Assembly: GCA_030686995.1 (NCBI GenBank)
Contig: CM060684.1
Span: 12,075,897 to 12,139,896, forward strand
Direction: 5' to 3'
Length of the DNA stretch: 64,000 nucleotides
DNA from: Artemisia argyi
Taxonomy: Eukaryota > Streptophyta > Magnoliopsida > Asterales > Asteraceae
The translations under genes were made by a program, and so were the position numbers. Of the stretch, positions 34,235 through 46,451 are shown one piece after another; positions within the stretch are counted from its first letter, which is position 1, and every line of letters starts with the position of its first letter. The notes under the pieces are model-generated. The model worked only from the letters and a program-made list of their open reading frames with translations, searched no databases and was not told the origin of the DNA.

Positions 34235-35620
34235 TTACTTTAGCTTAGCTTATTAAGTGCTTATTTCAGTTTGTTCATGCTTGTCAGTAGTATTTTGAAC
34301 TATTTGTGCTAAATAAATGGTTTAGGTAGTTTTAGCATAGATTTTGTTTGCAGACTGTTTGGTATTAGCTTATTAGCTTATTAATGATTAACTAGTTAAA
34401 AAATGCTTATTTTTTAGTGTTTTCTTCTTAACTTAGCATAATATAGTCTAGTAAGCATTCACATCTCATTTTGGAAGTTCAAACTGTTACATATAGTGAA
34501 AAAAAAGAAGCAAAGATAGATAAAAAAGGGGTGTTTGGAGTTGTTAGTTTGGCTATGTTGTGATTGTCATTTGCGGCCAAAACCTATTGAGGCAACTCAC
34601 CTAGGACCTAACTAACTCTGATTAACTCTTATCTTGGTCAATTTCACAAAGAAAGTCAAAATATATGTGTATGCTTAATCTTTCATTAACTGTCATAGGT
34701 TTAGGTACCATAATCATGCATATTAGTTCCTAAGTTGTTACAATAACTTGTTTTAGTCTCTTATAAGCTTATTTTAACACATTCAATCACTAGGATCTAG
34801 TAGAAGTTCAAGAAAGTCAGCTTATCTCATATACTCAAAAAGTCAAAGTTGCATGTTAAGGCAGAATACCATTTATTGCATGATTTTTCAGGAATTTTGT
34901 GCTCAACATTAAGCCTTGATCTTTTTACAAGTGATAGGCACCCAGCTTAACTCTTGATTCCCACATTGAGATTATTTTTATGATTTTTTCTCTTGGCTTA
35001 TTAGATACCTCAAAGTGACCTGCAGGGGAAGTATATCCCCCACACTAGAGGTCTGTTTCATCTGTCCAACTTCCATGGCCAATTCCAAGTCCATTAGTGG
35101 ACCCCACTCTCTGTAATTTAGCTTATTCATAAGCTTTGCTAGTAGGCTTTTAGGATTCATGCTTAATTTGGTTCTCGCAGCTTATTTGATAAGCTGGAAA
35201 TAAGCTTGAAAGTTGTCCCATTTCTCAGCATTCACTAAGAATTCAATGATGTTGAAGCTTTTTCATAAGCTCTTCATAAACTCATTTTTGGTCCTCACAG
35301 TGTGAGTCTTAGCTTTTTGGAAAACCCTCCAGCCCAACTCACTCATTCCAGGCTTGATTTGCTTTTTCAAGCTTATTGGATAAGCTTATTTGAGCTTTCA
35401 AAAAGCCTGCAGGCCTTGGTGATTTTCAGTGGTGTTGGATTTGCTTATTTCATCTTTTCAGCTTATTCCTTGTTCTTTTCTCTTTTCTTTGGCTTATTTT
35501 AAGTTTGCTTAACCTATTTTTAGCTTATTTCAGCTTTGTTCCTTAGATGCTAGCTTATTTGTAGCTTTTTTCATTTGAAAAATCCATTTTGGCTTATACA
35601 AGCCATCTGTTGAGCTAATC
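34235..35620 (+). repeat. AGCTTATT/AATAAGCT motif array in LTR
   Basis: Dozens of copies of 'agcttatt' and the inverted 'aataagct', sometimes fused as 'ataagcttat', lie downstream of the TATA box. A few more are at 46700-46750. The 3' LTR repeats the array at about 52775-54165. Confidence 0.8.
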
Positions 35621-35624
35621 AGCT

Positions 35625-37032
35625 TGATACGTGGGAATCGCAGCAGGCTTTACCTCTCAAGGGATCTTGAGAAGCTTACAACCCCCACAAGGCAGTGTAC
35701 CTGATCGTTGTAGTATAGTATAGTGACAAGTACCGGGGGATTGATCGTTCAGCTAGGAATAGTGTCGCTAGGATTAGAAAACCTAAATACTAGTTCTAAA
35801 GGTGAGAGATGATTCTTTTTGTATTTTTATATTTTTTTAGAAAGCAAGTAAAAATCTCGGGTTTGAAGGATTTGGGCGGAATTAATTGCTAGTCAACTAA
35901 CCCAATACTAAAGATGCAATCAAAATAAAATACTAGAAATGAAAATAAACTAAATTATACTAAAGTTGTGAGCAATAAGTGGAGAAAATGTGTTTACTTA
36001 GATTTCACTACTCCCTAGACATCTTTTACATGTTAATTACTTGTTATAGTTGCATGGACGACGGATTGTATTCCTTAATACCATTCATGGGGTAGCGCAC
36101 TTAATTCTCCAATTCTATGAGCTCTTATCTCCTCCTATGCCATGCCCAGCACAACCATAGGGATTATAAACAGTGGCTCATGCATTAAATACAACCAATA
36201 AAGACCTAGTGCCATCGGTTCATGTTTCCTAAGACGTTCAAGCATGTTACCAATTGGAGATCTGCCAGTTTTCTTAAGCCTAACATCAAATTCATTCATC
36301 CAAAACAATTATAAACAAGTAATCAACACATAATTAACATCTAGGTTTCATTAGATCCAAGCAAACACAAGATAGATCTAGCCTAGCATGATGGAATTAA
36401 GACAAGAACAAGATATAGACAACCAACACATAGACATATTGATTGAATTAAAAGAATATTTATCTCAATTACACATGAAAGGTATCAAGGGCTTAGAACC
36501 CTTGAAAAACCTGTAAAATTCGCACCAAGTTCGTACTTAGGGTTTCTCCAAAACTTCTCTCTCTTTTTTTAATGTGACAATTAGAAAACTATAAATAGGA
36601 AATAGGGTCTGACGGCGTCAAGACAAAGCTTGTGACGCCGTCACCTCGCTGCCAAAACTCTTCTCGGACTGCCTTGATCTACTTCTGACGCCGTCATGTA
36701 TTAGCATTTTCCAGGCCGTCATGCATTTTACTCTTGACGCCCTTTCTTGTGACGCCGTCAAATCTGTACTGGGTCGTCATGGAAATTACTCTTGACGCCG
36801 TCAGGATGTTACTCTTGATGCCGTCACCTGCTGTTCCCAGCAAGGAAAATTAAGACTTTGGCGTTTTCTTCACTTTTATGCTCCAAAAACGTCCGAATTG
36901 CTTCCTTTTCCAGATTTCACTCCCAAAGTATCTAAAATCACAAAAGGAACGATTTAGGGCAATATTTGATCAAATAAGTTCAATTCCGGGCTTAAATGAC
37001 CCCCTAAAAGTGGTTCATTTTTCGCCTCATCA
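35625..37032 (-). repeat. Athila 3' LTR (1408 bp)
   Basis: The LTR is bounded by TGATACGTGGG and CCTCATCA. A minus-strand TATA-like box lies at 36589-36599. TGACG-N-CGTCA palindromes upstream of it are at 36610, 36632, 36686, 36750, 36793 and 36816, with half-sites at about 36711, 36733 and 36772. Confidence 0.93.
36610..36826 (-). repeat. TGACG-N-CGTCA palindrome array in Athila U3
   Basis: At least six full 11-bp palindromes lie within 220 bp, immediately upstream of the TATA box on the element's strand. The copy in the 5' LTR is at about 46024-46240. Two more, one imperfect, are in the internal 3' region at 39056-39066 and 39079-39089. TGACG is the core recognised by TGA-class bZIP factors. 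Confidence 0.8.
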
Positions 37033-37639
37033 TATACCCTTACACTTGAGATTTGCTTGTCCTCAAGCAAATGCGCTTTTATTCTACTCAAAAGACAAGT
37101 TAGGGGTCATTTAACACTAATATAAAAGTAATTACAACAAATAATCGTTCCACTAAAGACCAATAGACAAGCACGGAGGTCATACACTAGCACCTCACAA
37201 ATAGTGTTTAGATACTCACATCTCTCGGGTGTAATAAAGTATAAATTACAGTATGGAAACGGAAGATATCTCTCACTACCTGTCATAGCAAAATAGATTA
37301 CCATAGGCTTGGAAAAGGATCAAACCTCCACCACATGGCGTAAGCACCTAGGATAAACTATCAAAGAGATCTTTTAAAGGGTTGTAACGTTAGGTGTAGG
37401 GATATGAAATACACGGTTTTGTTGGATAAAGGAAGTTTTTACTGGTGGCGAGTTAACAATCTTAGTCAATTACATGTACAATATGGCGTTGCTAAGCCAA
37501 GACTAGACTTGACTTAAGCTAGTAAATAAAAAATAACAAAAACATAAAATAAACATATAATGAAACAGGATGGTAGTCCGTATGTTTTTTTCTCTTTTTT
37601 CCTTTTTCTATTTTTTTTTTCTTTTTCTTTATCTGTTTC

Positions 37640-37681
<42 letters not shown>

Positions 37682-39529
37682 ATACACTCTTACCCTACCA
37701 TCCAAAATAATACATCATAGGGGATGAACATTCCCCTTACACTTGAATCTTTACATACTTTACATTAAACTAATCTAATGACTCGAATTAAGAAAATCAA
37801 AACACTTGGAGCACTTTTAAGATTAACGTACATATGGGGGTAATAAATGATGTTCTTCCTCATTACTCCATAAAATAAGTACTTTCCCATGAGTCCCAAT
37901 CGTCCCAAAACAATATGTACAAGGATATGACTCGACTTAGCAACCATGTAATCAATTAGATAGTTAACTTAGGGTTTAACAAATAACAATAACGCACTAA
38001 AAATGAGCGCATACACGGAAGGCTAAGGCAATTTGGTTGTACATTTAAGTGGGGTGTAACAAATTATTCCTTTAAGTAAGATGCTTAAAGTTAGAAATGA
38101 AAAGATAGGCTCGGAGGGGTGTACTAGGGGTTTCGTGTACAAAAAATGAGTACAACGCTAAGGGTGTGGGGAAATTAGTTGACTTAACTAGTCAAGTAAT
38201 ATGACTTAAATGGTCAAGTAATTATGATACGGGTTTAACACAAGGGTGATCCTAATGCCTCTTATCATGTAGTAAATCCTACTACATGAATGTAGTCTCA
38301 CTAGCGGTCTCGGGATGCATCACTAACGCAAGTTATAGAATCTAAATGCTACCGGTACACTCATAAGCACTAATAATGAATGCTTTTTCTCTCAAATCTA
38401 AAGGCGAACCTCACATATTTGGGTGGAATTTTTTTTTGAATATACGGTTATGTGCTAGTCATACAATCTCCTATCAATGAGACGCTTGCTATGGCTAAAG
38501 TTTCACTCCTAAATGTTGCAAAAAATTTTAAATTTGGCGCTAAAATTGCACTAACAAGTATTTCTCATAGTTTTATTACACACCTACCATTAAACAAAAC
38601 AAACTCAAGCGAAAGTGCATATGTAAGGTATCATCTTTTTACCCTCCCCTTACACTTAGGATGAACATTGTCCCCAATGTTCAAGTAAAGAATGTAAAAG
38701 TTAAAAAGTAAAAAGAATGAAATCAAATACTCCCCTGATTCGCTCGGTATGGATAATAAGGTGGCCAGGTTAAATCTTCCTCCAAGAAAATGAACAATCA
38801 AAGCTTCCCTTCCAGAATGTAAATCATCTTCTTTTCATACATAACCTGTAAATCCTGAGAGAATAGACAAAACAACCTCGCGTAAAATCGGCGGCATCCT
38901 ATATAAGTTACTAAATCCTAGAAAACAAGATAAGATATAATGCTTGTGGAATGAAGTTTGCAGATCTCCTGGAGATTATAAAACTTAATAATTCACAAAA
39001 ACCATAAGACTCCGTTAGAAAAACAAAACCGGTAAAATTTCCAGATTTTTATACGTGACGCCGTCAAGAGTTAACTCGTGACGCAGTCAGAAGTGACCTG
39101 CAGAAATTCTTATGTTAAGTTTCCGGAAAATTTCTGGAAAAACTTGGTCCTACTTCCTGGAAAATCCTGCAAAACATCATTATGACTCGATACAAGCATT
39201 TGACTCTAACAAATACGAATATACATGTTCATTTAATATTGTGGAGAATCATGATCGGTTTGTTTCTTAAAAACATATTTGGGGTTTCCCCTTACACTTA
39301 TCTTTTGCAAAAATACTTTTAGGTGGAGTTAAGACTAGGCCAAAACAACAAAGTAAAGTATTTCCACTATTTAATTTAGAAACATGATCAACCAACAATA
39401 AAAATAAAGCATGCATACGGAAGCAAATAACAAACAAACAAAATAAAATCACACAAAGCATGGGTTGCCTCCCAAGAAGCACTTTTCTTTATTTACGAGT
39501 CTTGTAGCTAGACTCAAGGTCATGGGTTA
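37033..39529 (-). other. Athila post-integrase non-coding region
   Basis: No gene is supported; the ORFs are short or homopolymer-driven (a T run at about 37641-37679). Four CCCTTACACTT motifs (PPT-like on the minus strand) lie at about 37037, 37735, 38646 and 39289. The stretch is related to 1-1941 of the left element. Confidence 0.7.
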
Positions 39530-42500
39530 CTACGTGACCTCGTCATCAAACGTCACATCCTCCTCACTAATCATTTCATTGTTATTTTCTTGATAATGTT
39601 TTACACGTTGTATGTTAACAGTAAATTCTCTACCTTCATCGTCTAATAACACCACGGCTCCAATTTTAGAGGAATTCTTTACCGTAAACGGTCCATACCA
39701 TCTAGACTTAAGTTTTCCCGGAAATAATCTCAGCCGAGAATTGTACAATAGGACTTTGTCTCCCTCTGAAAATTATTTGGGTTTCTTAATCCTCTGGTCA
39801 TGCCATCTTTTTGCTCTCTCTTTATATGTGATGGAAGATTCGTAGGCTTCTAACCTAAGCTCGTCAAGCTCGTGTAATTTCAAGAACCTATTAGTTCCAG
39901 CAATTGTGTAATCTAAGTTACATGTCTTAAGCGCCCAATAAGCCTTATGTTCTAATTCCACTGGTAAGTGACATGCCTTACCATACACCATGTGAAACTG
40001 GGTCGTTCCAATAGGTGTTTTGTAGGCGGTTTGGAATGCCCATAAGGCTTCGTCGAGTTTAAATGACCAGTCCTTTCTTTTTTGACTGACCGTCTTTTCG
40101 AGTATTCTTTTAATAGCCCTGTTGGTGTTTTAGACTTGGCCATTGGTTTGTGGATGATAGGCGGTGGAGAACCGATGGGATACTCCATACCTCTTCATAA
40201 CCTTTTCCATTTGTGCATTGCAAAAATGGGTACCCCTATCACTGATGAGAGCTTTAGGAATTCCGAATCTAGCGAAAAGCTTTTTCAGGAAATGAATAAC
40301 TACTCTGGCGTCACTGGTCCTAAGGGCTTGTGCCTCAACCCATTTTGAAACATAATCGATGGTGACTAAAATGTATTTGTTCCCCCTGAAGATGGAAAGG
40401 GTCCCATGAAGTCAATTCCCCAAACATCGAAGACCTCACATACTTGTATAAAATTCTGAGGTGCTTCATCCCTATGTGATATGTTCCCGGCCCGTTGACA
40501 TGCATCGCATGCCTGCACCATTTCTTTTACATCATGGAAAATTGTGGGCCAATAGAATCCCGCATTGAAAATCTTTCAGGTGGTAGTTTTTATCCCATGA
40601 TGCCCGCCAGAGGGACCAGAGTGACATTCCCTCATAATCTTTACTGCCTCACTTTCCGAAACACAGCGTCTTATAATTTGGTCAGGACACCTTCGGAATA
40701 AAAATGGTTCATCCCAAAAGTAGTATTTTAGCTGAGAAAAGAACCTTTTCCTTTCGTACCTAGTCAAGTGTTCAGGAACAAGTCTACTTGCGAGGTAATT
40801 AGCAAAATCGGTGTACCACAGCTCTGAATAATTCATTAACATGAGTTGTTCATCAGGAAATGAATCCCTAATCTCACTTCTATCGTGCTTATCCAAGGGG
40901 TTTTCAAGACGAGATAGATGATCTACGGCCAGATTTTCTGCCCCCCTCTTATCACGAATCTCAACATCGAATTCTTGTAGCAACAAAATCCACCGAATTA
41001 GTCGTGGCTAAGCATCCTGCTTCGCAAAAAGATATCGAAGAGCCGAGTGATCAGTGAAGACGACTGTTTTTGAAAGGACAAGATATTGTCGGAATTTGTC
41101 GAATGCAAATACTACGGCTAATAATTCTTTCTCGGTGGTGGAGTAGTTCTCTTGAGCGGGATTCATGGTTTTGCTAGCGTAGTAAATAGGTTGGAAAAGC
41201 TTGTCACGCCGTTGGCCTAATACAGCCCCGACAGCGAAGTCGCTAGCGTCACACATGATTTCAAATGGTAACTCCCAGTTGGGTGTGATCATGATTGGAG
41301 CTTGTGTAAGTTCCTTTTTTAGGAGATCGAATGCATCCTTTCATTCTTGGGAAAAATCGAGCGGAGCATCCTTCACAAGTAATTGAGTCATTGGCCGAGC
41401 AATTTTGGAGAAGTCTTTGATGAATCTCCGATAAAACCCGGCATGACCCAAGAAGCTACGTATTGCTTTAATAGTCGTGGGGTATGGTAACTTAGATATA
41501 GCTTCAACTTTAGCTTGGTCCACCTCTATTCCGTTCCCTAAGATCTTATGCCCTAACACAATCCCTTCTTTTACCATGAAATGACACTTTTCCCAGTTTA
41601 GCACCAAGTTGGTTTCTTCACAACGTTTAAGCATCTTTTCTAGATTAGCAAGACAGCGGTCGAAGGAGTTCCCGAAGACCGAAAAGTCATCCATGAACAC
41701 TTCCATGCTGTCTTCCATGAGTTCGTGAAAGATTGCGGTCATGCATCGCTGGAAAGTGGCGGGGGCATTACATAGCCCAAAAGACATCCTTTTGTAGGCA
41801 AATGTTCCATAAGGGCAAGTAAACGTGGTCTTTTCTTGGTCCTCAGGTGCTATGAGAATTTGAAAATACCCAGAGAATCCATCCAAGAAGCAATAGTACT
41901 CGTGTCCAGATAATCTCTCTAACATCTGATCAATGAATGGCAAGGGAAAGTGATCTTTCCTTGTGGCATTATTGAGCTTTCGATAGTCAATGCATACCCG
42001 CCATCCAGTGACTGTTCTCTGGGGCACCATCTTACCCTTGTCATTCTTAACTACAGTCATTCCACCCTTCTTAGGTACAACCTGCACAGGACTGACCCAT
42101 GTGCTATCCGAGATCGGGTAAATCAATCCTGCATCCAAAAGTTTGATAACTTCTTTTTTTACTACTTCCTTAATTTTAGGGTTCACCCGCCTCTGGGGTT
42201 GCACGGTAGGTTTGTAATCTTCTTCCATGAGAATCTTATGTGTGCAAAAAGTTGAGTCAATCCCCTTAATGTCGGCCACACTCCATGCGAGCACCCCTTT
42301 GTATTTCTTTAGGACCTCTAAGAGTTTACCTTTTTGTTCATGTTCCAAGGAAGAGTTTATGATTACCGGCAGTTGGTCCTTTCCTTGAAGGAAGGAATAC
42401 TCCAAATGGTTAGGAAGCTCTTTAAGAGCTAACTCAGGAGGTTCGATAATAGAAGGTTTGAGCTTGTTTTCGGGCTTTTGGAGCTCGAGATGCTCCATTG

Positions 42501-43900
42501 CCTCTTGTCTGGGGTAGAAGGAGACTGCACCAACACCCTCCATCTTCTCTACCTCTAGCAAAGGCAGAAAACTCTCGTCCCGTAGCCAGCCTTCATCGAT
42601 CTGTTCATCGACACAACTATCAATGACATCTGTGAGTTCATCGACTTCCCCGATGAAATAGAGCCGGTTGGCTGCTTCGAGGGAGAGGTCCATAGAATCC
42701 TTAATGTCGAAGGTTGTGCTATCGGTTCCCACTCGTAAGGTTAATTTGCCATCATAGACATCAATGACTGCACGAGCGGTAGCAAGAAATGGTCTCCCTA
42801 AGATGATGGGTACCAAGTCATCCTCCTCCATATCCAGGATTACGAAGTCGACCGGGAATTTGAATTTCCCAACTTTGACTAGCACATTCTCGCACATCCC
42901 TACGGGGTATTTGACTGATCTATCGGCTAGTTGGATGTTCATACGGGTAGACTTTAATCCAGAGTATCCTAATTTACGGAACATAGAGTGAGGCATGAGA
43001 TTGATACTTGCTCCCAAATCGGCGAGAGCATTCTTGATTGATAGAGATCCTATAGAGCAAGGCAGGGTGAAGCTGCCCGGATCGTCTACCTTTTTTGGTA
43101 GCCCTCGATGGGTCACCACTGAGCATTCTTCCCCCAGGGTCACAAGACCCTCGAGTTTCTTCCGGTTAGCAAGTAGTTTTTTAAAGTATGCACTGTACTT
43201 TGGCATGTGATAGCAAGCATCAAGGAGGGGTATGGTGACAACCGAGTCTTTTAGGTATGACAAGAATCTCCTGTTGTCATTCTCAGTTTTCTGGTTCCTT
43301 AATCGGGATGGAAACGGGATTCTCACAGGTTGGTTAGGTAGGGTTGATGGGGAAGGGGTCGTCAAGGGCGGTTGGTCGGGGGTCTTGCCGCCGACATCCT
43401 CCTCCTCCTCGCTAGGTTTGTTTGGATCGGGGGCTATGGGGGACGAGCTTGGGTAAGGTGGGTCCTTGGTTGTTGTTCCAGCTCGAGTGGTTATCGCGAG
43501 CATGGGGTCTTTTTTGCTTACTGATGGCATTTCAAGATTATCTAGGGCTGAGTTAAGCTTGTTGAAAAATTCTCCAATGTCATCCTGCTGCTCGTCAAAA
43601 AGCTCATTAAGACCTTTCATTTGCAAGCATTTTTCTTGAGTGAAGTGACCAAGGTCATCTTCAAAAGTGCTCCTGATTTCGAATTCAGGGCCTTCCTCCC
43701 CTTCTTTTCTCTTTACCAGATTTCCCCAGTGGGTGTAGTCGTCATTTTGGTAAAAAGGTAAAAGGGAGGGATCAGCATAAATGTTCCCTCCTGACAAGCA
43801 TGCATATTCAGTTGTGGCTTCTCCTCCGCATTCTTCTACCTCATGCGGGCCCCCACAGTAATCGCAGATTAAGTAAGGATTCGACAGTTGTTTAGGTAAT
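39530..43900 (-). pseudogene. pol: Athila knuckle-protease-RT-RNase H-integrase (decayed)
   Basis: On the minus strand, a knuckle CDYCGGPHEVEEC (43866-43828) ends gag. An 818-codon open stretch (43797-41341) holds the aspartic protease (ADLGASINLMP, near 43010-43040) and the RT (WRVCIDYRKLNN near 42000, FMDDFSVFG near 41680). The same frame continues after a stop at 41341-41343 into RNase H (CDASDFAVGAVLG, FTDHSALRYLF; 41292-41008). After another stop at 41008-41010 it continues into the RNase H end and the integrase finger (to 40576). The integrase core and C-terminus follow in different frames (40500-39530), with several stops. It is recognisably Athila by RT sequence style. It cannot make a full polyprotein. 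Confidence 0.9.
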
Positions 43901-44079
43901 TACGATCCAGCTAGGTATTCCACTCTTTTGTGAATTTTTCTCAACCGATCAGAGGTGATTTCAGAAATGCTGACAGTCGACTCAGGTTCATCCCAAGTGT
44001 CATCCTGGTCTTGAGCATATTCTTCAATCCTATCCCATCCTTCGTTGGCACTAAGATTGGCCAATCTCCCGTTTCTGGA

Positions 44080-44868
44080 TTAGTTAATTTCGTTTCGATC
44101 GTTAGAGGAGATATTATCGTAGAAGATTTGGACCAAGAGCCAAAGCTCAATGCCATGATGGGGAACTTGTCTTATTAAATCTTTGAATCTAATCCACGAT
44201 TTATGGAAGGGTTCGTCCTTCCCTTTTCGGAAACGGAGGATCCTATCTCTAAACGCTGAGGTTTTTCCAGGTGGAAAGAACCTCTCATAGAACTTGGATA
44301 TGAGTTGCTCCCATGTGAAAATAGATTCAGAAGGGAGTTTGTCATACCATTCTTGGGCTTTTTCATATAGGGTGAAAGGAAAGAATCGCAATCGGGATGT
44401 ATCTCTAGTAGCCCCATCCGTATGGAGGGTGTCTACTATTTTCAGGAAGTCTTTGATGTGTTGGATTGGATCTTCCTCATCTAATCCGCAAAACTTACAC
44501 ACACTTTGGACAAGCCAAACATCGTTTGCATGCAAGACCTTGTTGGTGTGTTCGTTTGGGTAGACAATGGAGTTTGAGAAGCCACGAGAGGTTGGGGAGG
44601 AGTAGTCCTTGAGGCGCTTAGGAATGGGAGTTGCGGGGGTACTCATCTCGTCGTTGGGTTGGGAGCTAGGGGTTGTGACATGATTTTCTGAATTTTCTTC
44701 AGAAAGAGGTGCATCAAAATCGATGGCAACGCTAGATGGTTCAGAAGTTGAGTGGTATTGTCTCAATCAATGCATTTCTCTTTCGGGTTCCGCATAAGGC
44801 AAGACAAGGTTTCTAGTGGAACTACGACTCCTAGTGATCCTAAGGTTAAAGGATTCGTCGTTTGCCAT
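44080..44868 (-). pseudogene. gag: Athila gag (decayed)
   Basis: The start ATG is at 44868 (MANDESF...). The frame has an in-frame stop near 44767, then is open for 228 codons (44766-44080), including the gag core (LDEEDPIQHIKDFLKIVDTL, WEQLISKFYERFFP). After a stop at 44080 the same frame leads towards the knuckle and the protease ORF. The PBS is about 145 bp upstream of the ATG. Confidence 0.85.
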
Positions 44869-45013
44869 GATGGCAGGTGGTGAAGAGTTACGAACAAAGA
44901 CACAAAGAAATAAGATAGACTAAAGAAAACCTAAAAATAAAAATAAAATCTTACTAGAACGGAATCTAGCAAGTAGACCTAATAAAAAGAGATTCTAACC
45001 TAGACAATAACTA

Positions 45014-45034
45014 TTCCCCGGCAACGGCGCCAAA
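45014..45034 (-). other. Athila primer binding site
   Basis: The minus strand reads TTTGGCGCCGTTGCCGGGGAA, a tRNA-Asp-type site. It lies five bases from the 5' LTR at 45039. Confidence 0.85.
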
Positions 45035-45038
45035 AACT

Positions 45039-46446
45039 TGATACGTGGGAATCGCACCAGGCTTTACCTCTCAAGGGATCTTGAGAAGCTTACAACCCCC
45101 ACCAGGCAGTGTACCTGATCGTTGTAGTATAGTATAGTGACAAGTACCGGGGGATTGATCGTTCAGCTAGGAATAGTGTCGCTAGGATTAGAAAACCTAA
45201 ATACTAGTTCTAAAGGTGAGAGATGATTCTTTTTGTATTTTTATATTTTTTTAGAAAGCAAGTAAAAATCTCGGGTTTGAAGGATTTGGGCGGAATTAGT
45301 TGCTAGTCAACTAACCCAATACTAAAGATGCAATCAAAATAAAATACTAGAAATGAAAATAAACTAAATTATACTAAAGTTGTGAGCAATAAGTGGAGAA
45401 AATGTGTTTACTTAGATTTCACTACTCCCTAGACATCTTTTACATGTTAATTACTTGTTATAGTTGCATGGACGACGGATTGTATTCCTTAATACCATTC
45501 ATGGGGTAGCGCACTTAATTCCCCAATTCTATGAGCTCTTATCTCCTCCTATGCCATGCCCAGCACAACCATAGGGATTATAAACAGTGGCTCATGCATT
45601 AAATACAACCAATAAAGACCTAGTGCCATCGGTTCATGTTTCCTAAGACGTTCAAGCATGTTACCAATTGGAGATCTGCCAGTTTTCTTAAGCCTAACAT
45701 CAAATTCATTCATCCAAAACAATTATAAACAAGTAATCAACACATAATTAACATCTAGGTTTCATTAGATCCAAGCAAACACAAGATAGATCTAGCCTAG
45801 CATGATGGAATTAAGACAAGAACAAGATATAGACAACCAACACATAGACATGTTGATTGAATTAAAAGAATACTTATCGCAATTACACATGAAAGGTATC
45901 AAGGGCTTAGAACCCTTGAAAAACCTGTAAAATTCGCACCAAGTTTGTACTTAGGGTTTCTCCAAAACTTCTCTCTCTTTTTTTAATGTGAAAATTAGAA
46001 AACTATATATAGGAAATAGGGTCTGACGGCGTCAAGACAAAGCTTGTGACGTCGTCACCTCGCCGCCAAAACTCTTCTCGGACTGCCTTGATCTACTTCT
46101 GACGCCGTCATGTATTAGCATTTTCCAGGTCGTCATGCATTTTACTCTTGACGCCTTTTCTTGTGACGCCGTCAAATCTGTACTGGGTCGTCATTTAAAT
46201 TACTCTTGACGCCGTCAGGATGTTACTCTTGACGCCGTCACCTACTGTTCCCAGCAAGGAAAATTAAGACTTTGGCGTTTTCTTCACTTTTATGCTCCAA
46301 AAATGTCCGAATTGCTTCCTTTTCCAGATTTCACTCCCAAAGTACCTAAAATCACAAAAGGAATGATTTAGGGCAATATTTGATCAAATAAGTTCAATTC
46401 CGGGCTTAAATGACCCCCTAAAAGTGGTTCATTTTTCGCCTCATCA
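45039..46446 (-). repeat. Athila 5' LTR (1408 bp)
   Basis: This has the same length as the 3' LTR, with about 20 substitutions by eye. The TATA-like box reads TATATATAG at 46004-46012 and the palindrome array is at about 46024-46240. Confidence 0.93.
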
Positions 46447-46451
46447 CAGCT

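Larger units (their letters stand above)
32784..35624 (+). repeat. 5' LTR of pol-less element, first segment
   Basis: The first 900 bp is a degenerate repeat of 45-50 bp units ('agtccct.aagtttcaaaa', 'ggtccccaagttt'). It is followed by a C/A-rich segment, a TATA box at 33713-33720 and an AGCTTATT motif array (34235-35620). It is cut after CAGCT at 35620-35624. Together with 46452-47521 it gives 3911 bp. No gene is present. Confidence 0.88.
35625..46446 (-). mobile_element. Athila-type Ty3 element, decayed, nested in an LTR
   Basis: This is a minus-strand element with two 1408-bp LTRs (35625-37032 and 45039-46446), PBS at 45014-45034 and target duplication CAGCT at 35620-35624 and 46447-46451. 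Gag, protease, RT, RNase H and integrase are recognisable but carry stops and frameshifts. The LTRs differ at about 20 positions by eye (about 1.5%). No env-like ORF is seen in the 2.5-kb region after integrase. Confidence 0.93.

Noticed and set aside
37514..37705. Lys-rich ORF
   Set aside because: It is generated by a T homopolymer and T-rich DNA in the Athila 3' region.
37033..39529. Env-like gene downstream of Athila integrase
   Set aside because: No ORF of adequate length and no signal or membrane pattern were found in this region.
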